DNA from: Ampelocalamus luodianensis
Lineage: Eukaryota > Streptophyta > Magnoliopsida > Poales > Poaceae
Assembly (NCBI GenBank): GCA_036346255.1
Contig: JAYEVH010000461.1
Coordinates: forward strand, 1 to 64,000
Reading direction: 5' to 3'
Length of the DNA: 64,000 nt
Below, in pieces: positions 48,849-58,086 of this stretch; position 1 is the stretch's first letter; each line of letters opens with the position of its first letter. The notes beneath the pieces were generated by a model. That model had not been told where the DNA came from and did no database searches. It saw nothing but the letters and a program-made list of their open reading frames with translations. The translations under genes were made by a program, and so were the position numbers.

Positions 48849-51580
48849 GGTCACGACCTCCGTTAGGCGCTAGGACCTGCTTTGCATGCGCTGTGCATGC
48901 ACTGGTCGTGACCGTTGGATCAGATCTCAACGGTCTAGACCTCCCGATGCGGGAGGAGGTCTTATGTGTGTGTGTGCCGAGTGCATGGCCTGCGATGCAA
49001 GATCAACGCCCACGACCTCTCCTTTGTCTTCAGTTCATTTGGACCTCCGAGAGCTCAAGATTTTCTAAGTCTTGTAATGTTTTAAATTTCAAAAGTGCAT
49101 AACTTTGTCATTTTAATTCCTTTTTGAATGATTCCAGTTGCTGTAGCTTTGTTATAATGTGAACTTTAATCTGAGAATGAATTTAGGCCCTGTTTTGTAG
49201 CAGAAAATGATTTAACCAGCATGATCTTGTTTAGTGAATATAGGTATCTAGAAATTCCTTGAAAACTTGTAAAATACATAACTTTCTCTCTGAAATTGCA
49301 ATCTGAGCAAACTCAACTTGGTAAAAATTGTCTGTGGACATGCTTTAATATGAACTAGGCTTTGTCTTTATTCATGTTCCTGAAAAATGATATATGCTAG
49401 ATTTAGAGCTTAGAAAAATCATAACTAATTCATTATAACTCCAAATTGTGCAAACTTAGTTTTGCTGTTGTTAGGATACCATTATCTACCCACCATAAAA
49501 ATTTCAGCTTCCAGATTATTCTAGAAATTTTTGTCATGAACAGTAACTCTAATTAATTTAATTAGGATTTTTCAGGCTGAGAGAATTTAAATTGGCTATA
49601 ACTTTTTCATACTAAGTCCAAATGAAGTGATTCTTGTTTCTAAAATTGTCTAAAATCAACCTCTAGCTGCTGTAGAAATTTCATTGTATTTGGATGTTCT
49701 TTGCTGTTGAGTTCCTTTTGGTGTTCTTCGTTCTTATCAGTTTTTATCGCCTTTTCGAGTTAGGTTCCGAAGAAAACTTTGAACCTGAGCACTCCCCTCT
49801 GCAGCAAGAACAAATCCAGCAAGGCAAGCAGTTTGATCATGTTAATCCCAGTATTTTAAGTATTTATGTTGTTTACAACTTCTACGTATGCATTGCTATA
49901 TTGTTTTAACTATTGTCGATAGTTGGCCTAGTAGATGCATTTCCTTAGACAAATGATTATCCTTTACTACCATGAGCCTAGGCATTGCTGTGATTTAGAG
50001 TTCGTGGATGAGCTCTTGTCACTTAGTAGTTTCTTGAATTAATTGCTTAGCCATGCTTAACCGGTAGAAATGGCGGTTATCGACTTGTCGATAACCTTGA
50101 TCACACAAAACTTATTATGATTTATGATTTCCACCTTGTGCCATGTCTACTTATGAAAACTAAAAACTGAAAAACAAAATGATTTAGACTTGGGCACAAT
50201 GGTAAGATGGTGTGATTTTGGGTGTGACTGGAATGGTGCCCGAGTCAACAAGGACCGAACATCTTGTTACACTAAACCAAGCATTTTAGCGTGCTAACGA
50301 CACTAGAGGGTATGGGACCTCTCTTGACTTAGTACTTTGGAGTGTATTGGCTTCGGGTCGCAGGGAGTCGCAGGAGGGATGGTGTTGGGAGCATTGTAGT
50401 GTCCGAAAGACTTCACCGTGATGGGATTTGTTGTCTTTCGACTTGCAATGTAGCGTATGGGTTTCTATCCATACAAGCGGCTCGTAGTTAATACACAATA
50501 TTGGAAAGCGTCTCGTAGGACTTAGCCTTGCCGCATACCTTCGGAAGTGTGCTTTGTGGCTTAAAGGCGATGCAGTGTGGGTACATTGGTACACCTGCAG
50601 GGTTAAAACTATTCGAATAGCCTAGTTCTAGGTTATGGACACGCAGCAAGGTCTTTCAAGAGTTAGACTACAACCTTTTAAATTAAAACTTGATGGGTTA
50701 TGCGAATCGAGGATTAGTGCTATGTTGTGGTGACTATTGGGATAGTCACTTCAGTGGTTACTTGTATGTATCTTTATTCATTGTTATTTTGACAACAAAA
50801 TAGATTAGCAAACTTGCTTTTAAATGTATTACATTATAGCAAATAAAGTTGGCTTTATGCAAATGAGACATACAACCTCCACCTAAATAAGCTTGCATGT
50901 AGTTCATGAATAGGTCCATTCCCACGTCGGTCTTGCAGTACCTTTGTGTACTCGGTTATCTTGCTTAAATGTAATTGTTGCAGAGGAAGAAGGTGAGCTT
51001 GAGGGCCTCACTTACGTGAGTTGTCTTTGTGGTAGCTGCAGGCGTCTAGCTTGGCCCGGTCGGTTGCCACTGTGGTGGTGTGGCTAACCGGTCGACTTTT
51101 GTTCTAGCCATCTTATGGCACCTTTTGCTTCCGCTGTCTTTCTTGTATTTTGCTCTACTTGGCCGGTCGGCTCTTTTGTAATAACTTTACTTTGTGTATG
51201 TCGTTGTTGAACTTAGTGATGTATGTTGTATAGAAATGATGTGTAATTTTGTGATGATGTGCATATGTTGCAATTCTGGGAAGCATATGTCCATCGAGGC
51301 TTAGAATGTTTAATTAGTAACGATAGAACCAATTGGAGGTTAAGTGTTACTAGTTAAATATTCTGGGTCCTCACAGTTTCTACAATAGATTATCTCATTG
51401 CTACATATTTCTATAGACAGTTCCTCCATATACAATGTGTCTTGTTTCTCGTGTTACAGTAGATTACTGTATGAGAGACGATCTAATTCTCTATGCATCC
51501 TCTCTCTCCTCTATATCATCTCGTGTTCTACGTGTCAAGATTTATAGATAGCTAACGTCACACCATTGTATATACTGTTA

Positions 51581-53034
51581 ACACTGTTTTGGGCACCACA
51601 TGTTTATCAACGTTTACCTACTACGCTTCAGTTTAGATAGAGTTTGTGATTTTTACCAGGAGTAAAGAAGTTGGTATATTCCTTGCGAAGAAGCGGTCAA
51701 GCTTGACTGGCCTCAAAAATCTACTACTGGTTTTGCAATTATGTACAATTATCTAGTCATTTATCTAGTTTACTCCATCAAAGAGGATTCTTTAGTCAAA
51801 TATTTGTTTTCTTCTAGAATTGCTTCAACAACGAAACGTATAGTCTTCTTGGTTTTCCTCTCCAGTGTCTGGTCCTCCTACATATTCTGAGCAGTGCTAA
51901 GCGACATTTCATATACCATCCGAACGGTACAATATGAAACTTTTCCTTTAGTCAAACATTTCCTTTTCTACCGGAGCAGCTAGCTTGGTGGGCCACAAAA
52001 ATCGACTACCGGTGTTGCAATTAGTCAAACATCAAGTTTACACCACCAATTCGGATTCTTCAGTCAAACATTTCTTTTTCTTCCAGAGTTGCTTTCACAA
52101 GGATGTGTATATATAGTAGACTAGTAGTCTTCTTGGGAGTTTCCTCTCCATTGTCTGGTCATCCTACATTTTCTTAGCGGTGCAAGTTTCAGAGCTATTT
52201 CAAGTTGAAAAAAAATAATATCCTGAGTTTCAAAACTGAAACTTCTCAGGTTTCAAAAAAATTATGAGTCTCAATCTGAGTTTTAAGCAAGTTTTAAATT
52301 TGAAACTTCAAAAATTGAGAAGCGAGTTTCAAAACAAATTTCAGCCAATTTATCATGAAAGTACCTAAATTCGAACAAGTTTCACAAAAGAAAGAGAAAT
52401 ACATTTGACTAAAGAATTCGTTGCAGTTCTGGTGGACGACTGCATTATGATTGAAGGAGGGCAAGTGAAGATTCTATTGCCGTCTTCTGAGTTTGATGTT
52501 TTTTTGTGTTTGGTGCGTTCTAGACATTACTTTCACTCTCAGGTTTGCTATTTGTGTTTCTGTACGTAGCTGCTGCGAGAGCCGTGAGTTTGAGATGCTT
52601 GCCTGCTTGTTTGTCTTAAATTTGGGTTTGGTGAGCATGTTTGAAGCAGGTAAACTCATCCTATTTCTTTCTTTATGTTTCTGAACCTGTACTTCAACCT
52701 GGTGTGGCTTCCTAATAAAGACGCCCTTGTTTTTATTAAAGAAAAGAATACTATGTTATTTAGTGATGCCGATTACCTTCAGTAGTTCACAAGAAGCTGT
52801 GTGCTTAACAGCTTATGCAGGTTATCTGACCAAACAAAATAGTCAAATCATTGAGATGGGGTTACCTATGAAGAGAGCGAGCAATTGTTGATTGACAAAA
52901 ATCCAACGATTAAACCAATGTCCAAACTCGAATCTCTTATTTTTAAACAAAACTCAAATATCGATTTGCCTGCTCAACTATGCAGCTTTTTTTTTTTTTG
53001 CAGAGGCAGTTTTTGAATTTTTAAAAATAATATT
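51581..53034. other. Non-coding intergenic stretch with a local duplication
   Basis: No gene recognised. Two diverged copies of a unit of about 265 bp lie in tandem (about 51690-51955 and 51956-52200), sharing 'gtcaaacattt.ttttcttc', 'agtcttcttgg' and 'tttcctctcca.tgtctggtc'. At 52190-52350 there are many copies of TTTCAAA and TTTGAAA, an AT-rich self-complementary cluster. A T-run lies at about 52987-52999. Confidence 0.5.
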
Positions 53035-53241
53035 TGATGCGGGGCGGTGTTGGCCCGATCTTCACGACGTAAGATGGGAGATAACTAGACCCGTGCATCC
53101 TGATGAATGACACCGCCAACCACCATCTCTACAACGGCAACCTGCGGCACTTGATTCACCTAACCACACGTTTCGATCCTTTGTTTACTCACTGACGTGG
53201 AGAAAACGTATTCTAGCAATCACCGAAGCAACCACAAGAAC
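53035..53241 (-). repeat. Left 207-bp direct repeat (LTR end) of element H
   Basis: Matches 55245-55451 colinearly over 207 bp (for example 'tcctgatgaatgacaccg' in both). The right copy is bordered by a primer-binding site, so these are the ends of LTRs of a minus-strand element. Beyond 53241 the two diverge, so this copy appears cut short or its neighbour is replaced. Confidence 0.78.
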
Positions 53242-53371
53242 GTGCTATAGGTTGCATTTCTTCATGATCTAATAATGGGGCAGCAAGTGTTCTATATCCT
53301 CCTATGACTGTCTCCTCATCCTTCTTTTCATCTAGTGCCGGTTTTTATCATTCAATTCCTCAACTTCATAG

Positions 53372-53869
53372 TCAACTTTGTACACTAATAGAAACACAAC
53401 TAGAAGTAGAGATTAAGTTGTTAGTTTCAGAAATAACCTCACATTTTCTATCATCTACTTCTCTTATTTCTTTTTGTATATCTCTCTCATTCTCAATTCG
53501 GAAGCACTCAAACTCACATATGGTAGAATGACACAGCTTACTATTTTTAGCACTCTCACTCGGTTTGGTTATGTGGTTCTCATCCTTGCATGGGTTTTGA
53601 TGTATTTTATCCTCCAAAGACCCACCAACAATGACCTCCTCATGTGTTGCAGGTAGCAATAGGGTAGCACTACTCAACACTTCGGTCGAAAGGGAAGTCG
53701 CATGCTCGACCATCTTTTCATGAATTGACGGCTTAAGTCTAATTCTAGCTTTAGACTTCTCTTGTCTCTCTTGGATTGAAGGCTTAAGAGTAAACATGGC
53801 TTTTGAATTTACTTTGCTGGCTTTTGACTTTACTTTGCTCTCTTGAATTGGCGGCTTAAGATTAAACAT
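53372..53869 (-). pseudogene. Element H open piece downstream of gag (165 codons)
   Basis: Lys/Ser-rich product with repeated LKPSIQE-type units (LKPPIQES, LKPSIQER, LKPSIHEK) near its start. It follows the gag piece in a different frame after a short gap. Similar Lys-rich spacers lie between gag and protease in some plant gypsy elements, but I see no zinc knuckle. Not recognised as a known domain. Confidence 0.5.
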
Positions 53870-53872
53870 GGC

Positions 53873-54148
53873 TTATGATTTTACTTTGCACCAATCATAT
53901 GGTACAAATTCATTTCTCATGATCCTCTTCAATTCTTTCCAAATTTTCACAAAGCATCTTCTTGGATATTGCATCCACCAATAATTTACATAATTTTCAA
54001 ATTTCATAGTGGCTTGTATTAATTCATTTGCTTGGGACAACTTCTGGATTTTAAACTCCTTATCCATTTGATCTACCCATTCAAGGTACTCCTTCGGATC
54101 ATTACTTCCATAGAAGGGAAGTTCCACGTACTCATAACCTGCCATCAT
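53873..54148 (-). pseudogene. Element H gag fragment (Ty3/gypsy retrotransposon gag)
   Basis: 92 codons with the plant gypsy gag pattern: LPFYGSNDPKEYLEWVDQMDKEF near the start, a middle with YVNYWW (where families have YA..WW), and IWKELKRIMRNEFVP near the end. It forms the capsid core in active relatives. It is only a third or less of a full gag and ends at a stop, so inactive. Different from the Tekay-type gag of element C. Confidence 0.72.
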
Positions 54149-55230
54149 TAGTAGGGAACAAAAACAGCAAGAATATGTGTGGAATTTATGTGGAGTCGCT
54201 CAACCTCACCTCTTGCTTACCAAAGTTCTTATGATTGCTTCACGGATTGAAGAATTATACATACTTCGGTGATAGTAGACAACACAAAGGTGATGGATTA
54301 AGTAAATCAAGGTCCAAGTGCTGTAAATGACAGTGGCTAATATGTGGATCTTGAAGGGAATAGTGTTTCTCCTATGAAAACCAAATTCTAGATATTGTGA
54401 AGTTAAGTAATAATCCAAACTAGAATCCAATATATAGTTCTTGATCTTTTGATATAAGTGAAGATTATAGCAACTCACGTACAATGATAATGAAACTTAA
54501 TGCAACCAAGGAATGAGCTATAACACCAGGTATAAGTCAAGAACAAAACAGCTCATGTTGCACAAGTTATAGAAAGACGCTAGCTTGATTGCAATTGATG
54601 TAAACGGAATACGGATTTACACAGAAGAATAACAAACTATCTTGAACTTTGGAATGGAATTTATGCTTGATAAAAGTATTGACCATGGCACTTCTTTCTT
54701 TTCTTTATTTATTTTTGTACTATTTTCTCTTTGCTTTTCTTTTGCACCAAGGTCAGCACATATACCAAGAGCTCACAAGATATCGAATAATTTGGATTCA
54801 AAAATTAAAGAATGATATCAAGTGTGCAAAGTCCTAGCAATACTCAAAAGCTAGTCTTTAATGAGGACCAAAGTTTTCGCGAATGATAGATTGGGTTCTC
54901 AAAAGAATATAAGTGAAGCTCAGATTACTAAGTTGCGCAATTTCAGATTTGAGTAAAGCTCTATGCAACACAACAACAATATTCTATTTGACTAACAATG
55001 ATTTTATGAATATTAAAATCGAACAAATTAGCTCAAACAAAAGCAACACAAATAAATACTTTGAATCAACAAGCAAGCAAGGTTGTAATGGATCAAAACC
55101 TATCAAAACTCACCAAAAATTTCAATTGAAACTACGGCAAAGAACAATATTTTTGTGCGGCTTTTTCTGGAAAGGGGTGAAAACAACAAATATAATAGCT
55201 AAGGGTAAAATCCTACTGTGTCAACCTTGA
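54149..55230 (-). mobile_element. Leader region of element H
   Basis: About 1.1 kb between gag and primer-binding site on the minus strand, AT-rich and without a recognised frame. The length is large for a leader and may include decayed gag start. Confidence 0.5.
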
Positions 55231-55242
55231 GCTCTGATACCA
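55231..55242 (-). other. Primer-binding site of element H
   Basis: TGGTATCAGAGC on the minus strand, two bases from the LTR end at 55245. Confidence 0.9.
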
Positions 55243-55244
55243 AC

Positions 55245-55775
55245 TGATGCGGGGCGTTGTTGGCCCGATCATCACGACGTAGGATTAGAGATAACTGGAC
55301 CAGTGCAACCTGATGAATGACACCGCCAACCACCATCTCTACTACGGCAACCTGCGGCACTCGATTCACCCAACCACACGCTTCAATCCTTTGTCTACTC
55401 ACTCACATGGAGTAAATGTGTTCTAGCAATCACCGAAGCAACCACAAGAACAACGGAGAAAAGAACTCTCTGATAATTCACAATTCTAAGGGGGTGAAAT
55501 TTTATCTCACACAAACCCTAGAACAAGATTTTTATTTCTGAAAATTTCAACTATAATTTATATGGGAGGTGTACCTCCTTTTATAGCCCTTTAGGTCGGT
55601 GCTCTGAAGACGTCGGTTCTTTGCGGTCACGGCTTGCTACTGATGTTCAAACTAAATACCATGTATTCTTTGTGTAGCAAGCAATCTAGTTGGTAGCACG
55701 TCTTTTGACAACAATCAAATTGGGATTGATTTCCTCTCGGACAAACTAGTGCTTTCTAAACAGGTTAGACCAACT
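55245..55775 (-). repeat. Right LTR of element H
   Basis: Left border fixed by the primer-binding site; the first 207 bp match the left repeat. It contains a promoter-like TATAAAA on the minus strand at 55579-55585. The right border is not defined by a second copy; about 55775 is the point where a pol-like frame begins. Confidence 0.65.
55579..55585 (-). promoter_or_regulatory. TATA box of LTR H
   Basis: TATAAAA in the context GGGCTATAAAAGG on the minus strand, in the direction of element H and about 340 bp from the LTR end, a normal promoter position for an LTR. Confidence 0.55.
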
Positions 55776-55779
55776 ACTG

Positions 55780-56058
55780 TTATTCGTGTTGGTTTCTTTG
55801 TTCTTGAAGTTGTAGTAGCCTATTTTCCTTTGCCTCCAAAGCTTCTTCATGAAACCTTATAATAAGTAAAGTAGAGGCATTAGCTAGCAATCTATTCTTA
55901 TAAAAATCAATGTGTAGCTCATTGAGGAAAAGATTCACTTCTTGATTAATTTGATTTGTTCTCGCTTTGGTGATTGACCCAGTTGCTGTTGGAGTAGTAT
56001 TTGGGGAAGGGGACAATGTGTGTGTTATAGCGATGTCCACATGGTAGGTTGCTTGCAA
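55780..56058 (-). pseudogene. Gypsy polyprotein C-terminal remnant
   Basis: 92 open codons. The stretch GSITKARTNQINQEVNLFL followed by LLANASTLLIIRFHEEA resembles the tail that follows the integrase in many plant gypsy polyproteins (a TRARA.QLN..VNSFL pattern, then a run of hydrophobic residues and LRN or similar). It lies on the far side of LTR H, so it would belong to a second copy that shares that LTR as its 3' LTR. Confidence 0.5.
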
Positions 56059-56089
56059 CTTGAGTTGTAACTCAATTCAAGTCAACTCA

Positions 56090-56290
56090 TTGCTTTATGT
56101 CCAAGAAAGATAATGACCTAAGCGATGACATCACATATTTGCTGACATAAGCGATGGCATTATATACTTCTTGACTAAGTACACGTGTGATGACATCATC
56201 CGGTTTGCTGACACGTGCGATGATGTCATTATGATGTTGACATGTGATGATATTATATATTTGTTAGGTGTGTCATCATTAATACTATTT
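56090..56290. repeat. Short diverged tandem repeat with GATGACATCAT units
   Basis: Four to five copies of a unit of roughly 35-50 bases of the form GCTGACA..(T/C)G.GATG..(A/G)T.AT followed by AT-rich text. Likely part of the upstream region of the adjacent PMD gene relic. A (TA)n run follows at about 56314-56332. Confidence 0.55.
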
Positions 56291-56412
56291 TAAAAAATTA
56301 CAAAATTAAATAGTATATATATATATATATAATGGTCTCCTAGCACCATTTCATCGGCGATAGGAGGGTGAACAGTGTCAAATTGCCAATTCATCGAGCG
56401 ACAGGGTCTACC

Positions 56413-56420
56413 TTATAAAA
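56413..56420 (+). promoter_or_regulatory. TATA box of the PMD gene relic
   Basis: TTATAAAA in 'taccttataaaacccccaaa', followed about 35-60 bases later by the purine-rich start of a typical 5' untranslated region (56455-56510). A splice donor-like 'ttgtaagtaaat' occurs at about 56575, and the open coding start lies after a matching acceptor near 57790. Confidence 0.5.
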
Positions 56421-56574
56421 CCCCCAAAATTCGGTCCAAAACTCATTTCTATTCTGAGAAAAAGAGAAGAGGGGAGAAGGGAGAGGAGGAGAGGGGGGCA
56501 AGTGACTAGCGAAGCCCTGCCAGTTCATAGCGGGGAAGAGAGAGATAGGGAAAAGCAGATCTGGTCGTCCACTT

Positions 56575-57793
56575 TGTAAGTAAATATTTTTACAACTTTG
56601 TTATTAAATTCGAAGCATGGGTAGGTTAGCAAATAAAACTAGCGACGTACAATTGATTTTATTAAATAATTTTAGTTGTAGTGTAGTCTATTGTAGTTTA
56701 GATTATCATATAGATGTTATTTATAATGCAGTATGTGAATGATCTAGATTAAATCTGCAAAAATAGCAAACAAAGCTAAAAAATTCTAGGTTTTCATTAT
56801 TACACGGGAAATAATTTTGAAATACTAAAAATACTTTTTAAACTAGGAAAATAGAAAGGTAGCTCTAAAAATTCTATATAAATTCCAGAGTTGTTAAATA
56901 GAGTATTTAGATCTTAATTAAAATATTGTCAGCTTCAATTTGATAGTCTTTTTTACACGACAAATAATTTTGAAACGCTAAAAATACCTTTTAAATTAGA
57001 AAAATAGTAAGATAGCTCTAAAAATTCTATAAAAATTCAAGAGTAGCTAAATAGGGTGTGTATAGCCTAACTAAAATATTCTCAACATCAATTTGGTTCT
57101 TATTTTTGCACGGTAAATATTTTCTAAATACCAAAAATACTTTTTAAACTAGGAAAAGAGCAAGATGGCTCTAAAAATTATATTAAAATTCTAGAGTGGC
57201 TAAATAGGGTGTGTAGAGCCTTATTAAAATATTCTAAGCTACAATTTTTTTCTCATTTTTGCATGATAAATATTTTGTAAATGCCGAGAATACCTTTTAA
57301 ACTAGAAAAATAGTAAGATGGCTCTAAAAATTCTATAAAAATTCTAGAGTAGCTACATAGGGTGTGCAAATGTTAATTAAAATATTCTTAGCTTCAATTT
57401 TGTTTTCATTTTTGCGAGGTAAATATTTTGTAAATGCCAATAATACCTTTTAAACATGGAAAATAGCAAGATGGCTCCAAAATTATATTAAAATTCTAGA
57501 GTAGCTAAATAGGGTGTGTAGAGCCTAATTAAAATATTCTCAGGATCAATTTTGTTCTTATTTTTGCACGGTAAATATTTTGTAAATGTTGAGAATACCT
57601 TTCTAAACAAGGAAACTGGCAAGCTAGCTGTAAAAAATCTATAAAAATTCTAGAGTAGCTACACAGGGTGTGCATATCTTAATTAAAATACTGTCATCTT
57701 CAATTTGGTACAATAATTGAATTATTTAGATATATCCCCTGTTATTACTTTTTGTGTATGTTTCGTAGAGTTTACAATGTATACATTGAATTT
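56575..57793 (+). other. Probable 5' intron of the PMD gene relic
   Basis: Begins at a strong donor (TTTGTAAGTAAAT) and ends at an AT-rich run and 'tttttag' just before ATGGTGGCCCC at 57796. Nearly all of it is a tandem array (listed separately). The assignment as an intron is an inference from the splice-like borders. Confidence 0.5.
56803..57712. repeat. 152-153-bp tandem repeat, six copies
   Basis: Copies begin near 56803, 56956, 57109, 57261, 57414 and 57566, a steady 152-153-bp period. Each has 'aaatatttt.taaatgc', 'aaactaggaaaatag', 'agatggctctaaaaatt', 'attctagagtagctaaatag' and 'ggtgtgtagagc', with some drift between copies. It is AT-rich and non-coding. Confidence 0.88.
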
Positions 57794-58086
57794 TTAGCTA
57801 TGGTGGCCCCAAGAGACGCTGCGTAGTGGCCGTACGAGCTGCTTGACCCAACCATTTAAGCGACTCATCGTAGCCGCCTCAGTACCATTCCCGCTGCTTC
57901 TTCAGCTATGGTCATTCGATCCTTTCTAGATTGAACGACCACACCTGGGAGTCTACACCGACACTGTGTACGCCACCAACGATGTCATGGACCGGTCGAC
58001 CATGGGTACGGTGTGGTGTCACCGATGAGTAAGCTTTTTGAACCTTTGGTCTTTTTCGTAATGTAATTTAATTGTACGTGCTAAGT

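Larger units (their letters stand above)
45652..51375 (+). repeat. Solo LTR K of the long gypsy family, GTTTC target duplication
   Basis: Starts TGTAACATCCC and ends GGGTCCTCACA. The flanking 5 bp are identical (GTTTC at 45647-45651 and 51376-51380), and no primer-binding site or polypurine tract abuts either end, so it is a solo LTR left by recombination between two LTRs. It is 5724 bp, or about 5.1 kb without the Mutator-like MITE inside. Palindromes at 50075-50096 and 50454-50475 match those of other copies. Confidence 0.93.
45573..51577. mobile_element. Tourist-like MITE split by solo LTR K
   Basis: Left end GGCTATGTACAATGGT at 45573 and right end ACCATTGTATATACTG at 51577 are inverted repeats matching at 12 of 16 positions. 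Both sides are flanked by TTA (45570-45572 and 51578-51580), the target duplication of PIF/Harbinger (Tourist) elements. Without the LTR insertion (45652-51380) the MITE is about 276 bp. Confidence 0.82.

Noticed and set aside
56090..57712. The two repeat blocks as a CRISPR array or satellite centromere
   Set aside because: Copies are contiguous and diverged, without spacers, and number only four to six, so they are local tandem duplications.
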